A DNA stretch of 51,525 nucleotides from Rhodobacterales bacterium HKCCE3408 (GTDB taxonomy: Bacteria; Pseudomonadota; Alphaproteobacteria; Rhodobacterales; Rhodobacteraceae): contig WVSN01000019.1 in the NCBI GenBank assembly GCA_015689705.1, positions 1 to 51,525 on the forward strand, read 5' to 3'. The notes under the pieces were generated by a model, which saw nothing but the letters and a program-made list of their open reading frames with translations, was not told the origin of the DNA and did not search any database. Positions 1-7,745 of the stretch are shown one piece after another. Both the position numbers and the translations under genes were made by a program. Numbering within the stretch: the stretch's first letter is position 1; each line of letters opens with the position of its first letter.

Positions 1-2
1 TG

Positions 3-308
3 CCCGGCATCGCCGCGCCGCGCTTCGGAGCCGGCTGCCCGCTCTGGCCGCTCTACCGCGCGCTGGCCCGGCCGCTCAGCCCCGAGACGACGATGCTGGA
101 GATGCCCGACGGCAGCCGCTTCACCGTCTGGGCGATCAGCCACCCGGCCGGTCCGCCGGGCGCGGCCGGGCATCCACGCCTTCAGGCGACGATGCTGATC
201 CGCCCGACCGACGCGCCCGGCGATGCGGCCGAACCGGTCGGCCCGGCCTGCGCGCTTTGCCCGCGCGAGGGCTGCGCCGCGCGCCGCGCCCCGAACCAGC
301 TCGCCTGA
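3..308 (+). CDS. Short-chain fatty acyl-CoA regulator (ScfR-type XRE regulator), C-terminal part
   Basis: The reading frame is open from the left edge of the window to a TGA at 306-308, so only the last 101 residues or so are visible. The end carries the cysteine cluster CALCPREGCAARR (consensus C-x2-C-x4-C followed by Arg), which closes the DUF2083/ScfR domain of XRE-type regulators of short-chain acyl-CoA metabolism such as RamB-like and propionate regulators. The DNA-binding half lies outside the window. The next operon encodes a two-component system with a symporter-fused kinase, a type often tied to acetate use in other bacteria, so a joint role in short-chain fatty acid metabolism is plausible but inferred. 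Family call rests on the terminal motif only. Confidence 0.7.
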   Translation, partial: PGIAAPRFGAGCPLWPLYRALARPLSPETTMLEMPDGSRFTVWAISHPAGPPGAAGHPRLQATMLIRPTDAPGDAAEPVGPACALCPREGCAARRAPNQLA

Positions 309-393
309 CCGAAGCGGTCCGGCAACCGTCCGGGCCGATTGACAGGTGTGGAAAACCCGCCATGCTGTCCGGCAGTTACGGGAGGACGACCCT

Positions 394-807
394 TTGACCC
401 TGCGTGTGCTGCTGGTCGAGGACGAAATGAACATTCTGGAAGCCATCCGCTTCATCCTGTCCCGCGAGGGATGGGACGTGCGCGGTCATGGCAACGGGGC
501 GACCGCGGTCGAGATGATCGTACGCGTCGCGCCGGACATCCTCGTGCTCGACGTGATGCTGCCGGGACGGTCGGGTTTCGACATCCTGCGCGACCTGCGC
601 GGGCGGCCCGACACCGCCGATCTTCCCGTTCTCATGCTGTCGGCCAAGGGCCAGACGCGCGACCGGGAAACTGCGCTGGCGCTCGGGGCGAACGCCTTCA
701 TGACCAAGCCCTTCTCCAACTCAGAGCTTGTCGAGACGCTGAACCGGCTGGTGCCGGCGCACCGCTCCGCCGACCGGGCAGGCGGGGCTGGCGGAGCGGG
801 CGCATGA
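394..807 (+). CDS. Single-domain response regulator (receiver only)
   Basis: A 137-residue CheY-like receiver with no output domain. Visible landmarks are the acidic pair E9-D10, the phosphoacceptor D53 in DILVLDVMLPG, S83 in the switch position and K105 in MTKPF. I chose the TTG start at 394 because GGAGG at 381-385 sits 8 bases upstream; a longer ATG frame from 346 lacks such a site and adds non-family residues. Its stop overlaps the next ATG (ATGA), and the operon ends in a symporter-histidine kinase, the likely partner. Having no DNA-binding domain, it may act through protein contacts or as a phosphate shuttle; the target is not evident from the sequence. Confidence 0.88.
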   Translation: MTLRVLLVEDEMNILEAIRFILSREGWDVRGHGNGATAVEMIVRVAPDILVLDVMLPGRSGFDILRDLRGRPDTADLPVLMLSAKGQTRDRETALALGANAFMTKPFSNSELVETLNRLVPAHRSADRAGGAGGAGA

Positions 808-1091
808 GCGCCACCGATCCCTTGCCGCCGAAGCGCCGCCGGTTCCTCGAGCGGCGGACCTACCGGCGCAACCGTCTGGAGGATGCCGCCCGGCTGGTGC
901 CCGTGTTTGGCGCGTTCCTGTTCTTCGGCCCGGTGCTGATCCTGGCCACTGGGCCGCATGACGGCGCGGGCACCGCGGTCTGGCTGGTCTACTACCTCGC
1001 GGCCTGGTTGGGCCTCGTGCTGGTCGCTGCCGGGCTGGCCCGCAGCCTGCGCGCGCCGCGTCCCGGTCCGGACGGGCCGGAGGGCGGCTGA
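804..1091 (+). CDS. Small two-helix membrane protein of a symporter-kinase operon
   Basis: A 95-residue protein with a basic N-terminus (KRRRFLERRTYRRNR) followed by two hydrophobic segments at about residues 30-50 and 58-80 and a Pro/Gly-rich tail. It overlaps the receiver gene by four bases and ends one base before the symporter-kinase ATG, so it is translationally coupled to both. Small inner-membrane proteins encoded beside sodium:solute symporters are common (for example DUF485/DUF4212 subunits), but I cannot place this sequence in either family with certainty. A role as accessory subunit of the kinase's transport domain is inferred from position. Confidence 0.75.
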   Translation: MSATDPLPPKRRRFLERRTYRRNRLEDAARLVPVFGAFLFFGPVLILATGPHDGAGTAVWLVYYLAAWLGLVLVAAGLARSLRAPRPGPDGPEGG

Positions 1092-1092
1092 G

Positions 1093-3771
1093 ATGCTGTC
1101 CTTCAACGGACTGGTCGCGGTCTGCGTCGTCTATGTCGCGGGACTGTTCGCCATCGCCTTCCTGGCCGAGCGCGGCGCGGCCCATGGCCGGGCGCGCTGG
1201 CTGAACTCGCCGGTCACCTACACGCTGAGCCTGTCGATCTACACCACCGCCTGGACCTATTACGGCGCGGTCGGGTCGGCGGCCCGGTCTGGCCTGGAAT
1301 TCATGACGATCTATCTCGGGCCGACGCTGGTTTTCGTCGGCTGGTTCTGGCTGCTGCGGAAGATCGTGCGGATCGGTCGGGCGCAGCGGATCACCTCGAT
1401 CGCCGACATGATCTCGTCGCGCTACGGCAAGTCGGGCGGGCTGGCGGCGCTGGTTACCGTTCTCGCAGTGATCGGGACGACGCCCTATATCGCGCTGCAG
1501 CTTCAGTCGGTGACGCTGGCCTTCGGGGTCTACGCCCGGCCCGGCGCCTTCGGCGCGCCCGATCCCGACTACACCGCCGTCTGGGTCGCCGGCGGTCTGG
1601 CGCTTTTCACCATCATCTTCGGCACCCGGTCGCTCGACGCGAACGAACGCCATCCGGGTCTCGTCTCGGCCATCGCGCTCGAGGCGATCGTGAAGCTGAT
1701 GGCGCTGCTCGCCGTCGGGGTCTTCGTGGTCTGGGGCGTGGCCGCCGGTCCGGCCGATATCCTCGCCCGCATCGAGGCGAGCCCGATCGCGCAGTGGAAC
1801 GGGGACGGTGCGCGCTGGCTCGGGCTGACGGTGCTGTCGGGGGCCGCGATCCTCAGCCTGCCACGGATGTTCCAGGTTCTGGTGGTCGAGAACCAGGACG
1901 AGCGCCACCTCGCCACGGCGTCCTGGGCGTTTCCGCTGTACCTGCTGCTGATGAGCGTCTTCGTCGTGCCGATCGCGGTGGTCGGGCTGGCCGAACTGCC
2001 GGGCGGCAACCCAGACCTCTTCGTGCTGACGCTGCCGTTGCAGATGGGGCAGGGCGGGCTGGCGCTGCTGGCGTTCCTCGGGGGGTTCTCGGCGGCGACG
2101 TCGATGGTGATCGTCGCCGCGCTGGCGCTGTCGACGATGATCTCGAACCACATCATCGTGCCGATCTGGATGGCGGCGAAGCGCGGCGGCGGGGCGATGT
2201 CGGGTGATATGCGGCAGGTCGCGCTGTTCGCCCGCCGGATCGCGATCATCGGCATCCTCGCGCTTGGCCTGATCTATTATCGCCTGTCGGGCGGGGCGGA
2301 GGCGCTGGCCTCGATGGGGCTGATCGCCTTCCTCGGCGTGGCGCAGGTCCTGCCGGCGCTTCTGGGCGGCATGATGTGGCGCGGCGCGACGCGGGTGGGC
2401 GCGGCGGCGGGCATCTCGGTCGGTTTCGCGATCTGGGCCTGGATGCTGCTTCTGCCGAATGTCGGCGCGGCCGGGCTGTTCCCGGGCCTGGTGGCCGAGG
2501 GGCCGTTCGGAATCGGCTGGCTGCGGCCCGGCACGCCGTTCGGGCTGGCGGAGACCGATCCGCTGCTGACCACGATGGTGCTGTCGCTCGCGCTCAACCT
2601 GTTCTGCTTCATCCTCGGCTCGCTCCTCAGCTTCCCGAGCCCGCTGGAGAGGCTGATGGGGGCGCAGTTCGTCAATGTCTACGACCATTCGCCGACGCCC
2701 GCCGCGTGGCGCGGCAGCGTCGGCACGGCGGACGATCTGCTGGTCATGGCCAGCCGGATTCTCGGCACCACGCGGGCCGGGCGGCTGTTCTCCGAGGCGG
2801 CCGCGGCGCAGGGGCGCGATGACCACCTGCCCGAACCGACGCCGGATTTCCTGGAGCTTCTGGAACGCGAACTGGCCGGATCGGTCGGGGCGGCGACGGC
2901 ACATGCCATGGTCGGCCAGATCACCGGGGGCGCGAGCGTGAGCGTGCGCGACCTGCTCGCCGTGGCCGACGAGACGGCGCACATGATGGAATATTCCAGC
3001 CAGCTGGAACAGAAATCGGCCGAGCTGACCGAGACCGCCGCCCGCCTGCGCGAAGCGAACCGCAAGCTGACCGAACTGTCGGTGCAGAAGGACAGCTTCC
3101 TCAGCCAGGTCAGCCACGAGCTGCGCACGCCGATGACCTCGATCCGGTCGTTTTCCGAGATTCTGATGCAGGCCGATACGCTGGAGCCCGAGGCGCGGGC
3201 GCGGTTCTCGCGCATCATCCATGACGAGAGCCAGCGGCTGACGCGGCTTCTGGACGATCTGCTCGACCTCAGCGTGCTGGAGAGCGGGCGGGTGAGCCTG
3301 AACCGCCAGCCGGTCCTGTTGTCGGAGGTGATCGACCGCGCCGTCCACGCCACCTCGGCGCTGGCCGAGGGGCGGCGGCTGGCGATCATCCGTGACCGCG
3401 CCACTGAGGAGATCGAGATCGTCACCGATGCCGACCGGCTGGTGCAGGTCTTCATCAACCTCATCGCCAACGCGCAGAAATACTGTGTCGCCGAGCACCC
3501 GGAGCTGCGGATCGAAGTGCGCCGGGGCGTCGACCGGGTTGATCTGGAATTCGCCGACAACGGCGAGGGCATCCCGGCCCGGCAGGAAAGCCTGATCTTC
3601 GAGAAATTCGCCCGGCTCGACAGCGGATCGGGCGTGCCGGGGGCGGGGCTCGGGCTGGCCATCAGCCGCGAGATCATGTCCCGGATCGGCGGTGGGCTGG
3701 CTTATGTGCCAGGGCGACGGGGTGCGGTGTTCCGCGTCGCGCTGCCCGCGCCGGCGCGCGACGCCGCCTGA
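1093..3771 (+). CDS. Sodium:solute symporter-fused sensor histidine kinase
   Basis: An 892-residue membrane kinase. Residues 1 to about 540 form the SLC5-type symporter region with about 13 hydrophobic helices (for example VTYTLSLSIYTTAWTYYGAV). A coiled linker follows (SQLEQKSAELTETAARLREANRKL region, about 635-660), then the kinase core: H-box SFLSQVSHELRTP with phospho-His H675, N-box FINLIANAQKY, G1 box DNGEGI (D822) and G2 box GAGLGLAI. This is the architecture of CrbS and CbrA kinases, which sense or respond to small carbon compounds. There is no PAS domain that I can see. It is the third gene of an operon with a receiver-only partner. Ligand identity is unknown; acetate is a guess from family and from the ScfR fragment upstream. 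Confidence 0.9.
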   Translation: MLSFNGLVAVCVVYVAGLFAIAFLAERGAAHGRARWLNSPVTYTLSLSIYTTAWTYYGAVGSAARSGLEFMTIYLGPTLVFVGWFWLLRKIVRIGRAQRITSIADMISSRYGKSGGLAALVTVLAVIGTTPYIALQLQSVTLAFGVYARPGAFGAPDPDYTAVWVAGGLALFTIIFGTRSLDANERHPGLVSAIALEAIVKLMALLAVGVFVVWGVAAGPADILARIEASPIAQWNGDGARWLGLTVLSGAAILSLPRMFQVLVVENQDERHLATASWAFPLYLLLMSVFVVPIAVVGLAELPGGNPDLFVLTLPLQMGQGGLALLAFLGGFSAATSMVIVAALALSTMISNHIIVPIWMAAKRGGGAMSGDMRQVALFARRIAIIGILALGLIYYRLSGGAEALASMGLIAFLGVAQVLPALLGGMMWRGATRVGAAAGISVGFAIWAWMLLLPNVGAAGLFPGLVAEGPFGIGWLRPGTPFGLAETDPLLTTMVLSLALNLFCFILGSLLSFPSPLERLMGAQFVNVYDHSPTPAAWRGSVGTADDLLVMASRILGTTRAGRLFSEAAAAQGRDDHLPEPTPDFLELLERELAGSVGAATAHAMVGQITGGASVSVRDLLAVADETAHMMEYSSQLEQKSAELTETAARLREANRKLTELSVQKDSFLSQVSHELRTPMTSIRSFSEILMQADTLEPEARARFSRIIHDESQRLTRLLDDLLDLSVLESGRVSLNRQPVLLSEVIDRAVHATSALAEGRRLAIIRDRATEEIEIVTDADRLVQVFINLIANAQKYCVAEHPELRIEVRRGVDRVDLEFADNGEGIPARQESLIFEKFARLDSGSGVPGAGLGLAISREIMSRIGGGLAYVPGRRGAVFRVALPAPARDAA

Positions 3772-3873
3772 GCCGGGGGCGCGGCAGTCCGCCCGCAGCC
3801 GTCCCGTGAGGCTCCTGTTAACCCTGCCATGCGACACAGGCCGCGCCGGTCGGAACCCCGTGACAGGAGCGTC

Positions 3874-5145
3874 ATGCCAGACACCGCGACAATGTCGGTC
3901 CTTGCCCGCAAGGCCGCCGCCGGGCGCGCCCGGGCGCCGCGGCATGCGGTCAGCGTCGATCACGGGCAGACGCCCGCGCGGGCGCTTGTGCGCGCGATCA
4001 AGCGCGCCGGGATGCCCTATCCGGGGCTCGAGGCCGAGCCGCGCGACGAAACCGTCGCCTGGGACCAGAGTTTGGCCGCGGTCACCGACGCCCTGCCCGA
4101 GGGCGGGCTTCTCGTCATCCTCGAGGGAGCGGACCGGCTGCGCGGCATACTGCACCTGCATCAGGGCTTTCTCGACGCGCTGATCGAGGTGCAGACGACA
4201 GGCGCTGTCGACAGCGTCGAGGGTCAGGTGCGCCCGGCCACGCAGATCGACGCCGCACTGTCGCGCGATTTCATCGACATGATGCTGTCCTCGCTCGAAA
4301 CCGAGCTCGAGGAACAGGGCTTCGGCGATCTGCTGGTCTAGCTGCGCTTCGGCACGCTTCTGAATGACCGGCGGCAGATGCCGCTCCTGCTGCCCGAGGG
4401 CGGGTTTCACATGTTCCGCTGCAATGTCGACGTGGCCGGCGGCAGCCGGATCGGCGCGGTGGTCGCCGCAATCCCCGGCGCGGCCCCGGCCGAAACGGCG
4501 GCGGCGGAGGACAGCGCCGGGGATCCCGCATTCCGCGCCGCCCTGCACCGCACGCTGGCGCAGGTCCGGCTGCCCTTCGACGCGGTGCTGTTCCGGCGCG
4601 GGATGGGCGTGCGCGCATTGATGGCGCTGAAACCGGGCGACCTGATCCCGTTCACCGACGAAGCGCTCGACTCCGCCCGGATCGAGGACCGGCGCGGCCG
4701 GACGATCATGCGCGGCCGGTTGGGCCAGTCCGGCGGCCGCCGCGCGCTGCGGCTGACGATCGGCGCGGTCGACGGCCCGCATCTGGGCGCTGCGCCGCCC
4801 GGCCGCACGCCAGCGACGGCGCCGGACGACGCGCCGAACCCGTCACCGCAGAACGACGCGGCCTTTCCGCAGGACCCGGATGGGCCGTCCGCGGCAGGGG
4901 AGAGTCTCGTGCCGACCGGGGGCGAGATGCCGGACCTGAGCGGGGTCGGGATGCCCGTCGCAGACACTGACGGCCTGCCACCGCTCGGCGACGGAGGGCT
5001 TCCGCCACTGGGCGAGCCCGGCCTGCCATCCCTTGATGGCGACGGCCTGCCGCCCCTGGGCGGGGACGGGCTTCCGCCACTCGGTGAAGGCGGCCTGCCA
5101 CCGCTATCACCGGGCGGATTGCCGGATCTCCCGTCCGACGACTGA
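3874..5145 (+). pseudogene. FliM/FliN-family flagellar motor switch-like gene interrupted by an in-frame TAG
   Basis: One reading frame (ATG 3874, AGGAG just upstream at 3865-3869) runs to a TAG at 4339-4341 and continues in the same frame to TGA at 5145. The first part has the N-terminal and middle pattern of the Rhodobacteraceae FliM/FliN-like proteins (DALIEVQTTGAV). Sequence beyond the stop resumes at once with LRFGTLLNDRRQMPLLLPEGG, as expected for the same protein, then an SpoA-type C-terminal domain (VMALKPGDLIPF-like segment, GRLGQSGGRRALRLT). No frameshift is needed to join the halves, so a single nonsense change explains the break. The tail is a Gly/Leu/Pro octapeptide repeat. No other flagellar gene lies in the window. 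Alternatives are amber readthrough, restart at ATG 4378, or a sequencing error. Confidence 0.75.
4972..5133 (+). repeat. Coding tandem repeat, 24-bp unit (octapeptide GLPPLGDG)
   Basis: About 6.75 units of 24 bases encode GLPPLGDG, GLPPLGEP, GLPSLDGD, GLPPLGGD, GLPPLGEG, GLPPLSPG and GLPDLP at the C-terminus of the FliM/FliN-like gene. Units differ at synonymous and a few coding positions, so it is an aged rather than freshly amplified repeat. The frame stays open throughout. A preceding related segment (GGEMPDLSGVGMP) may be a more diverged unit. Confidence 0.9.
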
Positions 5146-5156
5146 GCCGCGCCGGC

Positions 5157-5308
5157 TGTGGATATCGGTCCGCCACACACCCCGATACGGTCGAAAAATC
5201 ATCACGAAGTCTGTCGCATTTTGGTCAGAATCCTGCGGAAAATCGGAGCAAGTTGTAAACTTTGGTATGCCTGCTCTCCGAGTACGAGTTATCCACAGGT
5301 TATCCAAG
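5157..5308. promoter_or_regulatory. AT-richer intergenic region with DnaA-box-like sites
   Basis: The 180-base gap between the FliM-like gene and the lipoprotein gene is clearly poorer in GC than its surroundings. It holds a perfect DnaA box TTATCCACA at 5289-5297, a direct near-copy TTATCCAAG at 5300-5308 and an inverted one-mismatch box TGTGGATAT at 5157-5165. The downstream gene's ribosome site GGAGGG lies at 5314-5319, so the boxes sit where a DnaA protein could affect its expression. Binding is inferred from the consensus only. Confidence 0.45.
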
Positions 5309-5325
5309 AAGACGGAGGGATCGGC

Positions 5326-5937
5326 ATGGGCCGCATTCAAACTCTCGCACTGGGCCTTGTCGCCATTTCCGCGCTTTCAGGCTGCGTGGGACACACCTAT
5401 TCGAACGCCCGCACCGCCTCGCTCGCCATCGCGGCCTCCGGCCACAGCGAGATTCAGGACTGGAGCTTCGGGTCGCTGGAAGTGACGGTGCCGCAGAGCC
5501 TCGTCGTGTCCGAGGAGAACTCGTTCAAGCCGGGCGCCGATATCGTCTGGCGCGAGGACCCGCCGGGCGACCGCCACCAGCAGATCGACCAGCTGATGAC
5601 CGAGGCGCTCGTCGCCGCGCTGCGGCCGATGCGCGGCAGCCGTCCGGTCCGGATCGAGCTTCAGGTGACGCGCTTCCACGCGCTGACTGAGCGTACCCGC
5701 TACACCTATGGCGGCGAGCACGAGATCGAGTTCATCCTCACGGTCCGGGACGCCAATACCGGCGCCGTCCTGCGCGGGCCGCGCCCGGTCGATCTGACCT
5801 TCCCGGCCGCCGGCGGACAGGTCGCGCTGGCCGAAGAGGCGCGCGGCTATTTCCAGCGTGACGCGATCCAGGAGCGGCTGACCAACTGGGCGCTGGCCGA
5901 GTTCCGGCTGGCGGATTTCCTGACCGTCTCGAACTGA
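5326..5937 (+). CDS. Predicted lipoprotein, DUF6778-like
   Basis: A 203-residue protein with a lipoprotein signal: MGRIQTLALGLVAISALSGC, the lipobox LSGC placing the acylated cysteine at residue 20. I chose the ATG at 5326 because GGAGGG precedes it by 6-7 bases and because it gives a normal signal peptide; earlier in-frame starts lie in the gap with DnaA-like boxes. The mature part is soluble-looking with a beta-rich pattern (ALRPMRGSRPVRIELQVTRFHAL, then EIEFILTVRDANTGAVLRGP). It resembles the outer-membrane-associated lipoprotein family called DUF6778 in Rhodobacterales, from memory. It likely sits in the periplasm anchored to a membrane. Function unknown. Confidence 0.8.
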   Translation: MGRIQTLALGLVAISALSGCVGHTYSNARTASLAIAASGHSEIQDWSFGSLEVTVPQSLVVSEENSFKPGADIVWREDPPGDRHQQIDQLMTEALVAALRPMRGSRPVRIELQVTRFHALTERTRYTYGGEHEIEFILTVRDANTGAVLRGPRPVDLTFPAAGGQVALAEEARGYFQRDAIQERLTNWALAEFRLADFLTVSN

Positions 5938-5977
5938 CCGGCTTTCCAACCGGCGCGGCCGGAAGTATCCGGGGGGC

Positions 5978-7180
5978 ATGTCGACCGACACGCCCCCCGT
6001 TCTGCGTCTGAAGCCCAAGGCCGATGCGCGCCGCATCCGCCACGGCCATCCCTGGGCCTGGGCGGACGAGCTCGTCCTCGACCGCCGCGCAAAGGCGCTG
6101 GCGCCCGGCGCGGTCGCGCTGCTCGAGGACGGGGCGCGCGAGCCGCTCGGCATCGGCATCGCCACGACCGGCGCGAAGATCGCTTTCCGCCTGCTCGACG
6201 CCGATCCGGCCGCCCGGATCGACGCGGACTGGCTGCGGGCGCGGCTCGCCGATGCGCTGGCGCTGCGCGCGCGGCTCTACGACGCGCCGTTCTACCGCCT
6301 CGTCCATGCCGAGGGCGACGGGCTGCCCGGCCTTATCGTCGATCGGTTCGGCGATGCTCTGGTGATCCAGCCAAACGCCATCTGGCTCGAAGAGCGGATC
6401 GACGCCATTGCCGACATCCTGCAGGAGCTGACCGTCGCCACGGTGCTGATCCGCAACGCGACATCGCGCGCGCGGGAGGCCGAGGGCCTGCCCGGCGGGA
6501 TCGATGTGCTGCGGGGCGTGGCGCCGGACGGGCCGGTGCCGGTGCCGATGAACGGCGCGACCTATCTCGCCGACCTCACCGGCGGGCAGAAGACCGGCCT
6601 GTTCTACGACCAGCGCCCGAACCATGCGGCGGTGGCGGATCTGGCGCGCGGCGCGCGGGTCCTCGACGTCTTCGCCCATGTCGGTGGCTTCGCGCTGGCG
6701 GCGCTGGCCCACGGCGCGGAAAGCGCGCTGGCCGTCGACGCGTCCGGGCCGGCGCTCGATCTCGCCCGTGGCGGGGCCGGGGCGATGGGCGTCGCCGCGC
6801 GCTTCGCATCGCGCACCGGCGACGCTTTCGCGACCATGGCCGAGCTGGCCGAAGCGGGTGAGAGCTTCGACATCGTGGTTGCCGACCCGCCCGCCTTCGC
6901 CCCGTCGAAATCCGCGCTGACCCAGGGTCTGCGCGCCTATGAGCGCGTGGCCCGGCTGGCCGCGCCGCTCGTCGCGCCCGGCGGGTTTCTCACGCTCTGC
7001 TCCTGCTCCCACGCCGCCGATCTCGAAAAGTTCCGTGCCGCCTGCCTGCGCGGGATCGGGCGCGCGGGCCGCACGCCGCGCCTGATCCGGACTGGTTTCG
7101 CCGGGCCCGACCACCCGGTCCATCCGGCCCTGAGCGAGACGGGCTATCTCAAGGCGCTGACCTTCCGGCTGATGCCATGA
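5978..7180 (+). CDS. Class I SAM-dependent rRNA methyltransferase, RlmI-like
   Basis: A 400-residue protein with an N-terminal PUA RNA-binding domain (RIRHGHPWAWADEL, about residues 13-75) followed by a Rossmann methyltransferase domain. SAM motif I is LDVFAHVGGFALAAL (about 228-242), motif IV is VVADPPAFAPSKSAL and a late motif is CSCSHA, as in the RlmI/RlmK cytosine-5 methyltransferases of 23S rRNA. The length matches RlmI (about 396). The exact target base cannot be read from sequence; RlmI in E. coli makes m5C1962. The stop overlaps the start of the PIN gene (ATGA at 7177-7180), so the two are translationally coupled. The gap before it (5938-5977) holds a short G-rich stretch as ribosome site. 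Confidence 0.87.
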   Translation: MSTDTPPVLRLKPKADARRIRHGHPWAWADELVLDRRAKALAPGAVALLEDGAREPLGIGIATTGAKIAFRLLDADPAARIDADWLRARLADALALRARLYDAPFYRLVHAEGDGLPGLIVDRFGDALVIQPNAIWLEERIDAIADILQELTVATVLIRNATSRAREAEGLPGGIDVLRGVAPDGPVPVPMNGATYLADLTGGQKTGLFYDQRPNHAAVADLARGARVLDVFAHVGGFALAALAHGAESALAVDASGPALDLARGGAGAMGVAARFASRTGDAFATMAELAEAGESFDIVVADPPAFAPSKSALTQGLRAYERVARLAAPLVAPGGFLTLCSCSHAADLEKFRAACLRGIGRAGRTPRLIRTGFAGPDHPVHPALSETGYLKALTFRLMP

Positions 7181-7713
7181 TCGCCTGCCTCGACGCCTGC
7201 GTGCTCTACCCCACGGTGATGCGCGCGCTCCTGCTCGGCGTCGCGGCCGAAGGGCTCTACCGGCCGGTCTGGTCGGGGCGCATCTCCGGCGAATGGGTGC
7301 GCGCCGCCGCCCGCGCCGGTGCGGCGGCCGAGGCGCAGGCCGAGGCCGAGCTGGCCACGCTGCGCGCCGCCTGGCCGGAGGCCGAGATCGAGGGCGGTGA
7401 GACGGCCGATCTCTGGCTGCCCGACCCGAATGACGCCCATGTGCTCGCCACCGCGCGCGCCGCCGGGGCGGACAGCATCGTCACGCTCAACCTGCGCGAT
7501 TTCCCGCGCCGGGCGACAGCGTCGCTCGGCATCGCCGCGATCCATCCCGATCCGTTCCTGTTGCGCCTGATGGAGGACGCCCCGGAGGCTGTCGCCGCGG
7601 TCGCCGAGGCTGTCCGCGCGCGAACCGAGGCCGATCTGGGCGCGCCGATCGAGATCCGCGCTCTCTTCAAACGGGCCGGTCTGCCGCGGCTCGGCAAGCG
7701 TCTCGCCGCCTAG
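7177..7713 (+). CDS. PIN-domain protein (Rhodobacter RSP_2648-type)
   Basis: A 178-residue PIN-fold protein, the nuclease fold used by VapC toxins. Acidic residues fit the metal site: D6 in the first strand (MIACLDACVLYP), the central acidic stretch and DPNDAHVLATA, plus D in LNLRDFP. No VapB-like antitoxin gene lies beside it; instead it is coupled by a four-base overlap to the rRNA methyltransferase. That argues against a simple toxin-antitoxin pair and for a housekeeping RNase or RNA-related role, though this is inference. It carries a longer C-terminal helix region than usual VapC (about 130 residues). I recall it as a family conserved in Rhodobacteraceae. Confidence 0.82.
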   Translation: MIACLDACVLYPTVMRALLLGVAAEGLYRPVWSGRISGEWVRAAARAGAAAEAQAEAELATLRAAWPEAEIEGGETADLWLPDPNDAHVLATARAAGADSIVTLNLRDFPRRATASLGIAAIHPDPFLLRLMEDAPEAVAAVAEAVRARTEADLGAPIEIRALFKRAGLPRLGKRLAA

Positions 7714-7738
7714 CCCCTTCATCTTTCTCTAAATACTC
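7714..7738 (+). repeat. Intergenic element copy A (short form)
   Basis: Directly after the PIN stop codon comes CCCCTTCATCTTTC followed by TAAATACTC, matching the head of three longer copies at 17811, 47162 and 51168. This copy lacks the GC-rich hairpin. It lies between convergent genes (PIN on plus, M48 protease on minus). Confidence 0.75.
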
Positions 7739-7745
7739 GAAAACC

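Noticed and set aside
721-4782. A 1353-codon open frame on the minus strand opposite the symporter-kinase gene
   Set aside because: It is Arg/His/Pro-rich, has no ribosome site or domain, and lies antisense to a clear gene in very GC-rich DNA, where stop codons are rare by composition.
4972-5133. CRISPR or other non-coding array
   Set aside because: The 24-bp repeats stay in one coding frame, vary by codon and have no spacers.
5157-5308. Chromosomal replication origin
   Set aside because: Only one perfect box and no AT-rich unwinding repeats or usual origin neighbours; reported as a finding at low weight instead.
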